Shown here: one piece after another, positions 33,639-42,525 of the stretch
How the letters are laid out: every line of letters begins with the position of its first letter
How positions within the stretch are numbered: position 1 is the stretch's first letter
DNA from: Sipunculus nudus
Lineage: Eukaryota > Annelida > Sipuncula > Golfingiida > Sipunculidae
NCBI GenBank assembly: GCA_026874595.1
Contig: JAPPUL010000095.1
Coordinates: 682,001-746,000, forward strand
Length of the DNA: 64,000 bases
Reading direction: 5' to 3'
Notes under the pieces: generated by a model
What the model saw: only the letters and a program-made list of their open reading frames with translations
Told to the model about the DNA's origin: nothing
The model's database searches: none
Program-made: the position numbers and the translations under genes

Positions 33639-35415
33639 CTATTTACTATTAAATATAAAGCAAAAGCCAATACATAAGATATTATGGGTGATATTGCATA
33701 TAGTTATATTATTTCCGGTAGTCCTTCGAGGGGATGTTTTTTTCTTAGACGGTTCTATACTTGAAACTAGTGTACAAGCCAATATCATAGAGACAGTAAA
33801 AATAGATCAAGTAGAAGGGAATGTAAGGCTTATAACCCACCGATTCAGAAGTTACGCAAGTGGTATAAATAAACAGATAATATCTGATTACACTCCGAAA
33901 ATAAGCCCACGACCAGATCATATTAAAACATACAAAGACAAGTTAGGCAATGAAGTACTTGAGATATTTTTTGAAAGGATATTATCAGAAAGCATAAAGA
34001 TAGAATCAAAGTTTTTGTTGGATAATGAAGTAAACATATATCCTCCGTCTAATTTTTACGAACACCCGCTGTCAAAGTCGATGATAAGAAGCGTAAAAGG
34101 CTACATTATACAAACACCTGCAACACAAATAAGCAAATCATGGAAAGCAAAAGCAAGAAGGCTCTTAAGTAGCAAGGACAATCAATTTCAGATGCTAATG
34201 AAGGTACTTACGTGGGTAAAGAGTAATATCAGTCTAGACATAAGAGAATATGAGAACAAAGCTCAGAAGGTTCTTCTTAGGGGCAAAGGTAATATCAAAG
34301 GAATATTAAATGTATCACTTGGGATACTAAGAGAGCTTGGAATACCATGTCGGTTTGTACATGGGCTATCAACACACAAATCGTTTGAGATAACGCGTGG
34401 AAACAATGTGTTAGAAGCTGAGAGTTTTGATAAGAAACAAATCTTGTATGCCCCTCCAAGCTATGACAAGAACTTAAGAATAAGCTACCCAGAAAGCATT
34501 TATAATTGGCTAGAAGTATATTTCCCAAATCTTGGCTGGGTACCCTTTGACCTTAATGGAACATATTTTTTTGTTCCGCCAAATATACTAAAACGTAATG
34601 TAAGTCTTGATAGCGAAAGAGGGCATACGAAGGCATATGTTGAAGATATAGATGAAGACCTTGAGGAGGCAGGGATAGTAAAAGGCGAGGTATACAAAGA
34701 GTTAAAAGACATAAGAATCAAATCCTTTATATCAGGTAAGAAGGAACGTAATAAACTTAAGATAACAAGTTATACAAAGACAAAAGATTTCCTACTACTA
34801 CCAGATTTAAGGATAAAGGAACTAGAGTATGTAAAGGAACTAGTTCCAAAATTTGAATCAAAGCGCTTAAAAGTTGTAGCAAAACCGCTTAATGGAAAGA
34901 TATTGCTTGGTTTTAATCCTTATCCACTTGAGTTTAATGAAAAGCTAAAACAAATGGAAGTTCGACTATCTGGCAATAGTATCCATAAACAAGAGATACT
35001 AATTCCTAAAAAGATTGAAGTTGAGAGGGTGCTTTTGCCCTTATTTAGATTCAACAATCATCCACTAGGGAGGGTATGGGTTGAGATAAGGAGTAAGAGT
35101 AAAGGGATTGGGCTACGGAGTAAAGCGGTAAAGGTGCAGGATATGGACAACTCAGGAAGATATAGTTTTATAGAATTCATTTTCTCAAAAGGTCATATCT
35201 TGGAGAAGGGAGAATATACTCTATCTCTTAATTTATCAACAAAAGAGATAATGCTTTGGCGCGGTATATACGCCAATGGCTATAATCATAGTGAGGACAC
35301 CTACTACACTAAATCAGGGCAGAGGATGTATCTATACCTAGATTTATGCTTCAAGTTACTTGGTGTACGTCCAAAGAGTAAGAAAGAGAAAGAAAGAAAA
35401 AGAAGCTTCCGCTAA
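33610..35415 (+). CDS. transglutaminase-fold protein without catalytic Cys and His
   Basis: A 601-residue membrane-anchored or secreted protein (hydrophobic segment about 23-40) with a transglutaminase-like core at about 190-320. The alignment with the family motif G-x-C...LRALGIPAR and HAW-VEVY...GWVPFD is unambiguous. However, Ile229 replaces the nucleophilic Cys (GNIKGILNVSLGILRELGIP) and Tyr298 replaces the His (YNWLEVYFPNLGWVPFD); Asp314 remains. The C-terminal half (about 380-600) is beta-rich and unassigned. I infer a non-enzymatic binding or structural role. It overlaps the carbonic anhydrase gene by 29 nt, and its stop shares CTAA with the convergent cutA stop. Confidence 0.75.
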   Translation: MEYRFTQVLNYLLLNIKQKPIHKILWVILHIVILFPVVLRGDVFFLDGSILETSVQANIIETVKIDQVEGNVRLITHRFRSYASGINKQIISDYTPKISPRPDHIKTYKDKLGNEVLEIFFERILSESIKIESKFLLDNEVNIYPPSNFYEHPLSKSMIRSVKGYIIQTPATQISKSWKAKARRLLSSKDNQFQMLMKVLTWVKSNISLDIREYENKAQKVLLRGKGNIKGILNVSLGILRELGIPCRFVHGLSTHKSFEITRGNNVLEAESFDKKQILYAPPSYDKNLRISYPESIYNWLEVYFPNLGWVPFDLNGTYFFVPPNILKRNVSLDSERGHTKAYVEDIDEDLEEAGIVKGEVYKELKDIRIKSFISGKKERNKLKITSYTKTKDFLLLPDLRIKELEYVKELVPKFESKRLKVVAKPLNGKILLGFNPYPLEFNEKLKQMEVRLSGNSIHKQEILIPKKIEVERVLLPLFRFNNHPLGRVWVEIRSKSKGIGLRSKAVKVQDMDNSGRYSFIEFIFSKGHILEKGEYTLSLNLSTKEIMLWRGIYANGYNHSEDTYYTKSGQRMYLYLDLCFKLLGVRPKSKKEKERKRSFR

Positions 35416-35720
35416 CCGATAGCCTCTGTAATCCAAGAAAAGTAAGGCCCATTAACCTGCTCAACATCAATAACAACTATTTCAGGAATCTCATAAGGGT
35501 GTACATTGCTAATTTCTCTTATAAGCTCATCAAGCACAGAATCCAAGGTTTTTATAATAAGCAAAGCTTCTTTATCGACTTGTATTTCCCCTTTCCAAAG
35601 GTATCTACTTTCAAGCAAAGGCAAGATATTTATGCAAGCGGCTAACTTTTTGTTCAAAAGCTTGTCACAGATGATAGAAGCCTCACTTTGCGGGACGGTA
35701 GACATAATAATTTTGATCAT
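35412..35720 (-). CDS. cutA: CutA-like divalent ion tolerance protein
   Basis: CutA is a small trimeric ferredoxin-like-fold protein of uncertain role, related to PII proteins. The minus-strand ATG at 35720 is preferred to an upstream TTG because AGAGG lies 6-7 nt before it. The 102-residue protein has ACINI, the core ESRYLWKGEIQ and the signature VHPYEIPEIVVID. Its stop overlaps the stop of the transglutaminase-like gene by 4 nt (35412-35415). Confidence 0.9.
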   Translation of the reverse strand: MIKIIMSTVPQSEASIICDKLLNKKLAACINILPLLESRYLWKGEIQVDKEALLIIKTLDSVLDELIREISNVHPYEIPEIVVIDVEQVNGPYFSWITEAIG

Positions 35721-36065
35721 AAAACGACCTCTCAATTAATATTATAAAGAACTAAAAGCTAAGAAGAATTAAACGAGTACAAAAGTGCTCCTATGATAAT
35801 AAACTTAGTTTAAAAAGAATAAAAAAGGCTATAAATAAACCAAATAAGGAAATAAATGCACATTAAAGCGAAGTTTTTATAATATATTTATTTATAAAGT
35901 TCTTTAAGCCTGCTATTACAGGAGTAGGTTTGAGCGTGCAGGTTCGAGCGTGCCAGAATGTACTTATAGGGACGTACTTGGATGGGATATACTTGGTGCA
36001 ATGGGCTTGATGAGCTAAAAGGAATTATATAAAGTTAGAATATATAGAATATATGGAGGTTAAGA
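35721..36065. other. intergenic leader before gapA
   Basis: The stretch is 345 nt. AT-rich ends flank a more GC-rich centre (about 35905-36015) that holds an imperfect 14-bp tandem repeat (35927-35940 and 35941-35954, with GAGCGTGC in both). GGAGG before the gapA ATG marks translation start. No tRNA can be folded from the GGTTCGAGC there, and no small ORF is convincing. Confidence 0.4.
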
Positions 36066-37082
36066 ATGTCGATAAAAGTAGGGATTAACGGATTTGGGCG
36101 CATAGGACGAAATGTATTAAGGGCAGCATTAAAGAGCGGGAGAAGAGAACTTGATGTAGTAGCAGTAAATGATTTAACAGATGCGAAAACGCTTGCACAT
36201 TTATTTAAATATGATAGTGTACTGGGAAATTACGAAGGGGACGTAAGTCATGAAGAAGGGCTTTTAATAATAGACGGAAAGAAGATAAAAGTATTAAAGA
36301 AGGCTCTAAATGAGCTTAGCTGGAACTTGCTTGGGGTGGAACTAGTAATTGAGTCAACCGGGATATATACAGATGCAAACAAAGCAAAAGAACATATAAA
36401 CCAAGGAGCCAAGAAGGTAATAATAAGTGCGCCGGCAAAGAATGAAGATATAACAATAGTGCTTGGAGTAAACGAAGATAAATACGATAAAGCCAAACAT
36501 AATATAATATCAAACGCCTCCTGCACAACAAACTGCCTGGCCCCACTGGTTAAAGTGCTTGATGATAAATTTGGTCTTAAGCAAGGAATAATGACAACGA
36601 TTCATTCGTATACAAACGATCAAAAGATACTAGATCAGCCCCATAAAGACTTAAGACGAAGCCGCGCAGCAGGCGTGTCTATGATACCAACGAGCACCGG
36701 GGCAGCAAAGGCAGTAGGACTTGTACTACCTAAAGTGGATGGCAAGTTAACAGGTCTGGCAATAAGGGTACCGACCCCTAATGTATCGCTTGTAGACCTA
36801 ACAGCAGAGCTTGCCAAAGGAGCTTCAAAGGAAGAGATAAACGAAGCGATGAAAGAAGCATCAGAAGGGGCGCTAAAAGGTATACTTGAATATACAGAAG
36901 AACCTCTAGTAAGCAGTGATTTTAAAGGGAACAGTAACTCAAGCGTCTTTGATGCGTTATCGACAATAGAAATAGCGGATGAAGATGGGAAAGGGAAGTT
37001 TATCAAAGTGCTTGCATGGTACGACAACGAATGGGCATATTCAATGCGCGTTGTAGAACTTGCTTTATATGTAATGAAATAG
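36066..37082 (+). CDS. gapA: glyceraldehyde-3-phosphate dehydrogenase
   Basis: This enzyme oxidises glyceraldehyde-3-phosphate to 1,3-bisphosphoglycerate with NAD. The 338-residue protein has NAD-binding GINGFGRIGRNVLRA at the N-terminus, the catalytic cysteine in SNASCTTNCLAPL, IPTSTGAAKAVG, and the C-terminal WYDNEWAYSMR. GGAGG lies 7 nt before the ATG. It heads the gapA-pgk-tpiA-secG cluster, a widespread arrangement. Confidence 0.97.
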   Translation: MSIKVGINGFGRIGRNVLRAALKSGRRELDVVAVNDLTDAKTLAHLFKYDSVLGNYEGDVSHEEGLLIIDGKKIKVLKKALNELSWNLLGVELVIESTGIYTDANKAKEHINQGAKKVIISAPAKNEDITIVLGVNEDKYDKAKHNIISNASCTTNCLAPLVKVLDDKFGLKQGIMTTIHSYTNDQKILDQPHKDLRRSRAAGVSMIPTSTGAAKAVGLVLPKVDGKLTGLAIRVPTPNVSLVDLTAELAKGASKEEINEAMKEASEGALKGILEYTEEPLVSSDFKGNSNSSVFDALSTIEIADEDGKGKFIKVLAWYDNEWAYSMRVVELALYVMK

Positions 37083-37143
37083 CTAAGTAATGCAATAGAG
37101 GAACTAGTTTATTTTAATTGTGCTAAATAAAGACAAAAGAGAG

Positions 37144-37205
37144 GATAAAAAAGCAAAGAGAGCGAGAAAAGTAAGATAAAAAAGCAAAGAGAGCGAGAAA
37201 AGTAA
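37144..37205 (+). repeat. 31-bp tandem duplication before pgk
   Basis: Two perfect 31-bp copies (37144-37174, 37175-37205) abut the pgk start. The first bases of pgk (GATGGAAAAGCAAA) resemble the beginning of the unit (GATAAAAAAGCAAA), so the duplication seems to derive from the gene edge. The leader lacks a good Shine-Dalgarno. Confidence 0.9.
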
Positions 37206-37206
37206 G

Positions 37207-38406
37207 ATGGAAAAGCAAACAATAGAAGATGTAGAACTAAAAGGTAAAGTGGTTATAATGCGAGTAGATTACAATGTACCTTTAAAGGACGGGGAAGTAC
37301 AAGATAACACACGAATAAAGGCGTCACTTAAAAGCATAAACTATCTACTTTCGGCTGGAGTAAGGGGGCTAATCTTGATGAGTCATCTTGGCAATCCGCA
37401 AGGGAAGGTAGATAAGAGACTAAGCTTAAAGCCTGTTTGCATTGAATTATCGAATTTATTGGGCAAAGAAGTCAGAATGGGGAGTGACTGCATAGGAAAA
37501 GAGGTAAAAGAGGAGGTATTGAACTTGCCGGAAGGTGGAATACTCTTGCTTGAGAATTTAAGATTTCACGAAGGAGAAAAAAAGAACGACTTAGACTTTG
37601 CAAAAGAGCTTTCAAGACTTGGAGATATATATGTAAATGAAGCCTTTGGCACAACACACCGAGCACATGCTTCAACAGTAGGGATATCAAAATACTTACC
37701 CTCCGTATCAGGCTTTTTGATAGAAAAAGAGCTAAAATATCTATCATCTTTGCTGTCAAAACCCTCACATCCGTTCGTTGCGATAATAGGGGGGTATAAG
37801 GTATCGAGTAAGATAGGCGTGTTATACAGTTTACTAGATAAGGTCGACACTTTGATAATCGGTGGGTGCATGGCATATACGTTCTCCTATGTAGATGGTT
37901 GGATGGTGGGAAACTCTTTCGTGGCAAAAGATTATCTTGCCAAAGCAAAAGACATATTGGCAAAGGGCCGTGAGAAAGGAGTTGATATAATAGTGCCTAT
38001 AGATCATGTAATAACAGACGAAATAGATGATATAGAAGACGAGAAGAAACGAATAGTAAGAACAGCAATAGGAGATATCCCGGATGGATTTGTTGGAGCA
38101 GACATAGGAGAGAAGACGATAGATTTAATAAAGCTAAAGTTAAGCGAGGCAAAGACAGTATTATGGAATGGTCCATTGGGAGTATTTGAAATAGATTGTT
38201 TTGCAGGAGGGACAAAAGAGATAGCAAAATATTTATCAAAAATAGAAGGGACAACAATAATAGGGGGAGGAGACTCAGTATCGGCAATAAATGAAGCAGG
38301 GCTGCAAGATAAATTTAGTCATATATCAACAGGAGGCGGAGCTTCAATAGAACTTATATCAGGCAATGCGCTTCCGGGAATAGAAGCGTTAAATAACAAA
38401 ATCTAG
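37207..38406 (+). CDS. pgk: phosphoglycerate kinase
   Basis: Pgk makes ATP from 1,3-bisphosphoglycerate in glycolysis. The 399-residue protein has RVDYNVPL near residue 20, SHLGNPQG near 59, the acceptor region FGTTHRAHASTVG, and the nucleotide part LWNGPLGVFE and GGGDSVSAI. One oddity is the normally conserved GGAKV, which reads GGYKVSSKIG (Ala to Tyr). The ATG at 37207 follows the 31-bp duplicated leader with only weak ribosome-binding potential, so the start is set by homology. Confidence 0.95.
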   Translation: MEKQTIEDVELKGKVVIMRVDYNVPLKDGEVQDNTRIKASLKSINYLLSAGVRGLILMSHLGNPQGKVDKRLSLKPVCIELSNLLGKEVRMGSDCIGKEVKEEVLNLPEGGILLLENLRFHEGEKKNDLDFAKELSRLGDIYVNEAFGTTHRAHASTVGISKYLPSVSGFLIEKELKYLSSLLSKPSHPFVAIIGGYKVSSKIGVLYSLLDKVDTLIIGGCMAYTFSYVDGWMVGNSFVAKDYLAKAKDILAKGREKGVDIIVPIDHVITDEIDDIEDEKKRIVRTAIGDIPDGFVGADIGEKTIDLIKLKLSEAKTVLWNGPLGVFEIDCFAGGTKEIAKYLSKIEGTTIIGGGDSVSAINEAGLQDKFSHISTGGGASIELISGNALPGIEALNNKI

Positions 38407-38527
38407 CCTTAATTAAAGAAAACCCTACAAACTATTGCAAATAAAGAGAAGGCTATTATCTTATTTAAGAGCTAGCCGTTTTGTAAACAAGGTTTATAAA
38501 CAAAGAGAAATAAAGAGGAGATATTGA

Positions 38528-39313
38528 ATGCGAGATGTGCTTATTGCAGGTAATTTTAAGATGCATAAAACAAGTATCGAGGTGCGGGAATATGCAAGAG
38601 AGTTACTTCGTGGTCTTAAAGGGTTAGACCTTGGAGGTGGGAAAGGCGCAGGGAAAGGAGTAAGAAAAGAAGTGTTGTTATGCCCGTCCTATCCGACATT
38701 ATATGTACTTTATGAAGAGTTAAAAGGTAGTGCTGTACTATACGGCGCCCAAAATGTACATAATGAGGAACAAGGAGCATATACAGGGGAGGTATCGGTT
38801 TCAATGCTAAAGTCATTAGGGTGCACGCATGTAATATTAGGACATAGCGAAAGACGACACATATTAGGAGAAAGCGATAAATTTATAAACTTAAAAGTGC
38901 TTAAAGCGCTAAAGTCAGGTTTAAAGATAATATTGTGTATTGGAGAGAAGCTTGAAGAGCGAGAGAGGGGCTTGGCCTATGAAGTAGTACAAAGCCAGCT
39001 TGAAGAGGGGCTTATGGGAGTTGATAGTTTTGTAGGGAGGGATGTAATAATAGCGTATGAACCTGTTTGGGCGATTGGGACGGGTAAAACAGCAAATCCG
39101 AGTGACGCAGAAAAGATGCATAAACATATACGCGGGGTGATAGAAGCTAAGTTAGGGAAAGAGATATCAGATAATCTTATAATTCAATACGGAGGTTCCG
39201 TTAAGCCCGAGACAATAAGGGATCTTATGTTGATGGAAAATATAGACGGAGTTTTGGTTGGAGGTGCCTGTCTTTCTCCGAAGTCTTTTTTAAAGATAAT
39301 TGAAGGCAGCTAA
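38528..39313 (+). CDS. tpiA: triosephosphate isomerase
   Basis: TpiA interconverts dihydroxyacetone phosphate and glyceraldehyde-3-phosphate. The 261-residue protein has GNFKMHK (catalytic Lys), the catalytic His in LGHSERR and the catalytic Glu in AYEPVWAIGTG. Phosphate-loop elements are IIQYGGSVKP and GVLVGGA. It is slightly longer than usual owing to a Gly/Lys-rich insert (DLGGGKGAGKGVRKE) near residue 35-50. AGAGGAG precedes the ATG. Confidence 0.96.
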   Translation: MRDVLIAGNFKMHKTSIEVREYARELLRGLKGLDLGGGKGAGKGVRKEVLLCPSYPTLYVLYEELKGSAVLYGAQNVHNEEQGAYTGEVSVSMLKSLGCTHVILGHSERRHILGESDKFINLKVLKALKSGLKIILCIGEKLEERERGLAYEVVQSQLEEGLMGVDSFVGRDVIIAYEPVWAIGTGKTANPSDAEKMHKHIRGVIEAKLGKEISDNLIIQYGGSVKPETIRDLMLMENIDGVLVGGACLSPKSFLKIIEGS

Positions 39314-39352
39314 TAAGCTAATAAAACGTAAGTAAGTAACCTTTTCTCATTG

Positions 39353-39361
39353 TGGTATAAT
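39353..39361 (+). promoter_or_regulatory. extended -10 promoter element for secG
   Basis: TGGTATAAT fits the extended -10 consensus TGnTATAAT, with TATAAT at 39356-39361, 80 nt before the secG start. No good -35 hexamer is present 17 nt upstream, as is common for extended -10 promoters. Confidence 0.5.
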
Positions 39362-39441
39362 AAAGGTATAAAAAAGAGAAAAGATGAGTACAAAGCTAAA
39401 TATTAAAGTAATTAAGTATTAAAGAATCTGGAGGCAGATAT

Positions 39442-40173
39442 TTGGATATAATACGCGGGATATTAATAGTAATAATAATAGTGGTATCAGTGCTTGGGAT
39501 ACTGCTAGTTTTGGTACAATCGAGTCGTGGTTCTGGCGGTCTTTTTGGAGATACTGGAGGTAGTCAAAGCGTAATAGGCTCAGATAGACGAGGAGATTTT
39601 TTCAGTAAGGTAACAAGTATATTTCTTGGAATATTTCTTGGAGGGAGTTTACTACTTGCCTATCTTGCACACGTAGAGAATGCAGGGATTGCCCCACCCT
39701 CAAGCGATGTATTAATAGAGGATGAGGCTGATACTAAAGAAGATATTGAGATAGAAACAGAAAAAACTGAAAGTACAAAGCAAAAGCTACCTGAGATAAA
39801 CATAGACAAAGGTGAGGAAGGAAAGGATAAGAAAGCAACAGAAGTCATAAATGATGAAGTAAAGCAAAGTGTCAATGAATCTAAAAAGGCAGTGGAGGAC
39901 GTAAAAGCAAAAGAGCAAGCAAAGGGAGCAATAAAAGGGGCAGAAAAAAGGATAAGAAAAGAGAAGGCGAAGTCAAAACCAAAACCTAAGGTAAAGCAGA
40001 CAAACAAACCGCTAAAGAAGACAATAAAAGAGACTACAAAAGAGACTACAAAAGAGACTACAAAAGAGACTACAAAAAACACTACAAAAGAGACTACAAA
40101 AAGCTCCAATCCGTTAAGAAGCGAAAAGACAAGTTCAAAAAAAGAGTTAGAAAAAGAGTTAGAAAAGAAGTAG
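39442..40173 (+). CDS. secG: SecG with a long Lys-rich C-terminal tail
   Basis: SecG is the small subunit of the SecYEG translocon. TTG 39442 is the start, with GGAGG 7 nt upstream. Residues 1-80 are canonical: helix 1 (about 4-25), the VQSSRGSGGLFGDTGGSQS loop, and helix 2 (about 57-77). Unlike usual SecG (about 75-120 residues), it continues for ~165 residues of Lys/Glu-rich low complexity. This tail ends in six near-identical KETT units encoded by 12-bp repeats (about 40024-40100). The methyltransferase gene follows after 5 nt. Confidence 0.88.
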   Translation: MDIIRGILIVIIIVVSVLGILLVLVQSSRGSGGLFGDTGGSQSVIGSDRRGDFFSKVTSIFLGIFLGGSLLLAYLAHVENAGIAPPSSDVLIEDEADTKEDIEIETEKTESTKQKLPEINIDKGEEGKDKKATEVINDEVKQSVNESKKAVEDVKAKEQAKGAIKGAEKRIRKEKAKSKPKPKVKQTNKPLKKTIKETTKETTKETTKETTKNTTKETTKSSNPLRSEKTSSKKELEKELEKK

Positions 40174-40178
40174 AGAAT

Positions 40179-40940
40179 ATGGTAGAAAGGAGGATGGATA
40201 AAAAGTCACTAAGCGCTTTGCGAGGAACCATTACAAAAGAAGCGATAGAGGAGGCCTTTTCCAAAGAAGCAAAGAATTATGATTTATGGGCCAAACCTCA
40301 AAAAGCCGCAGCAAAGAAGCTAAATGATTTTATATGTAATGAATTAGTTGATATATTGAGAAGGAAAGGGATAAAGATATTGGATGTAGGATGCGGGACA
40401 GGGCTTTTAACCCACAAAATAATGGAGAAGCATAAAGATGCAAAGTTTTATGGACTTGACATATCAAAGAATATGCTTGAAGAGTATGCTAAGCTAAAGC
40501 CGATGGAGACGAAACAAAGCAGTATGGAAGAGATTCCCTATGGTGATAAGTATTTTGATATAACGCTCTGCTCATTTACGCTACACTGGACAAATATAGA
40601 CAAAGCACTTAATGAATGCATACGAGTAAGCAAATACGGTTTTGGGGTATCGGTACCGGTAGACGGGAGTGTAAAAGCCTTCAATTATCCGTTTCCACAA
40701 ATAGATGAAGTGCTTGAGATAGTATATAAGTATACAAAAAAGCCTAAAGCATTACTTAGCCGAATAGACATTCCCTTTAAAGGACTTGATATAGTAAGAT
40801 ATTTCAAACACACGGGAGTATCAAATTTAAATCCTAAAAAAGAAAATATAATGTATAAGAAGCAAGGACTTGAGAGTATAGTTTTTGAAAATCGGGATAC
40901 AATGTATTATATAATGCTATATCTAACAGCTCGTTTATAG
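40179..40940 (+). CDS. BioC-like class I SAM methyltransferase
   Basis: A 253-residue cytoplasmic methyltransferase. Motif I is DVGCGTGLLTHKI (about 66-78), followed by the acidic ribose-binding LDIS. A post-motif region, SFTLHWTNIDKALNECIRVSK, is typical of BioC and related small-molecule methyltransferases. No other biotin genes are nearby, so the substrate is open. ATG 40179 is used; AGGAGG abuts a second in-frame ATG (40194) with too little spacing to serve it. It sits 5 nt after secG and just before pgi. Confidence 0.75.
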   Translation: MVERRMDKKSLSALRGTITKEAIEEAFSKEAKNYDLWAKPQKAAAKKLNDFICNELVDILRRKGIKILDVGCGTGLLTHKIMEKHKDAKFYGLDISKNMLEEYAKLKPMETKQSSMEEIPYGDKYFDITLCSFTLHWTNIDKALNECIRVSKYGFGVSVPVDGSVKAFNYPFPQIDEVLEIVYKYTKKPKALLSRIDIPFKGLDIVRYFKHTGVSNLNPKKENIMYKKQGLESIVFENRDTMYYIMLYLTARL

Positions 40941-40965
40941 ATTGTTTTATGATGGATGGTATGTA

Positions 40966-42327
40966 ATGAAGACAAAAGCTGATGAGCAAGAAGCGAAAAA
41001 CATAAGCCTTGAGACAAAGCTTTCGCAGGTAGAAGATTCTGAACTTGATTTAATTAAAAGCCGACTTTACGATGCCCATAAAAAGTTATACAATAAGGAA
41101 GGGGAAGGGTCTTTATTTTTGGGTTGGATGGGAGGGCGTAAGAGTTTAATAAGCGATTATGAGCTTGAAAGTATAAAAGAGGTCGTAAAAGAGCTTAAAG
41201 AGAAAATAGAGGTACTAGTTGTAGTTGGGATAGGGGGATCATATCTTGGTTCCCGAGCAGTTATAGAGGCACTTACGAATAGTTTTTTGCATATGCTAAA
41301 GAGGGGCAAGGACTCCTCCTCCCCGCTCATCTTATACGCAGGTCATCATCTAGATTCGTCTTATCATCATGCTCTTTTAGAATTCCTAAAGGGCAAGAAG
41401 TTTGCAATAAATGTAATATCTAAGTCGGGAACGACAACAGAGCCAGCGCTTGCATTTAGGTTTTTAAAGAAGCTACTTGAAGAGCAAGAGGGAAGAGAAG
41501 CAAAAGATTATATAATAGCAACAACAGACAAAACAAAAGGAGCGCTAAGAAAGCTAAGCGAGGAGGAAGGATATAGGAGTTACACAATACCGGATTCGAT
41601 AGGAGGCAGATATTCGGTATTAACAGCAGTAGGGTTATTTGCGATATGCATGTCGGGAATTGATATAGATGAATTATTAAGGGGAGCACAAAGTTATAAA
41701 GAGCTTTCAAAGGATATAAATAGCGATGCCCATAAGTATGCGATGCTACGGAACGTTTTATATGAGAAGGGAAAGAAGATAGAGCTTTTGCTAAATTACA
41801 CAAGCAGGTTAGCGTATTTTGGGGAGTGGTGGAAACAGCTTTATGGAGAAAGCGAGGGCAAGTTGGGGAAAGGGCTATTTCCTTCAACATGCAATCTAAC
41901 AACAGACCTACATTCAATGGGGCAATGGATACAAGAAGGCGAGAGGACAATATTTGAAACTCTACTAGACGTTGAAAAGCCAAAGGTAGATCTTAAAGTG
42001 GAAGAGGATAAAATGGACTTAGACAAACTAAACTACCTATCAAGTAAAAGTTTATCATATATAAACCATCAAGCCCAAAAAGGGACAGCATTAGCACATT
42101 TCGGGGCAAACGTTCCGATACTCCAAATAAAGATACCAAGTTTAAAAGAATATTACCTAGGGCAGTTGATCTACTTTTTTGAGATATCCTGCGGTCTAAG
42201 CGGCTATATACTAGGAGTAAATCCGTTTAACCAGCCGGGAGTAGAAGCCTATAAAGCGAATATGTTTGCCTTACTTGGCAAAGAAGGTTTTGAGCAAAGG
42301 AAAGAAGAGCTTGAAGGAATGCTTTAA
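40966..42327 (+). CDS. pgi: glucose-6-phosphate isomerase
   Basis: Pgi interconverts glucose-6- and fructose-6-phosphate. The protein has about 453 residues and belongs to the shorter bacterial class. It has IGGSYLGSRAV near residue 88, the phosphate motif SKSGTTTEPALAFR near 150, and the catalytic-Glu region near 275. GLFPSTCNLTTDLHSMGQW and the C-terminal GVNPFNQPGVEAYK follow. The start is uncertain: ATG 40966 gives a normal N-terminus; an in-frame TTG at 40942, directly after the upstream stop, would add eight residues. Confidence 0.93.
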   Translation: MKTKADEQEAKNISLETKLSQVEDSELDLIKSRLYDAHKKLYNKEGEGSLFLGWMGGRKSLISDYELESIKEVVKELKEKIEVLVVVGIGGSYLGSRAVIEALTNSFLHMLKRGKDSSSPLILYAGHHLDSSYHHALLEFLKGKKFAINVISKSGTTTEPALAFRFLKKLLEEQEGREAKDYIIATTDKTKGALRKLSEEEGYRSYTIPDSIGGRYSVLTAVGLFAICMSGIDIDELLRGAQSYKELSKDINSDAHKYAMLRNVLYEKGKKIELLLNYTSRLAYFGEWWKQLYGESEGKLGKGLFPSTCNLTTDLHSMGQWIQEGERTIFETLLDVEKPKVDLKVEEDKMDLDKLNYLSSKSLSYINHQAQKGTALAHFGANVPILQIKIPSLKEYYLGQLIYFFEISCGLSGYILGVNPFNQPGVEAYKANMFALLGKEGFEQRKEELEGML

Positions 42328-42489
42328 GCTGTCTTTATATTTTTTCACGTTCTATATTGTTGTAATAATACTATGTTGTACAAATGGTTATGCTAAATAG
42401 AATTTAAGTTATGTTTTATAATAGTATGTCGATTATGTAAAGAGTATTAAATCTAGCTATAGAGCAAGGAAGATAATAAAGTTATAAAA

Positions 42490-42525
42490 GATGAAGGAAA
42501 AGCTTAGGATGAAGGAAAAGCTTAG
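42490..42525 (+). repeat. 18-bp tandem duplication across a gene start
   Basis: GATGAAGGAAAAGCTTAG occurs twice (42490-42507, 42508-42525). It duplicates the start codon in frame, so the following protein begins MKEKLRMKEKLR. Confidence 0.9.

Noticed and set aside
35927-35960. tRNA T-loop-like GGTTCGAGC
   Set aside because: No acceptor stem, anticodon arm or matching T-stem can be formed around it; it is part of an imperfect 14-bp tandem repeat.
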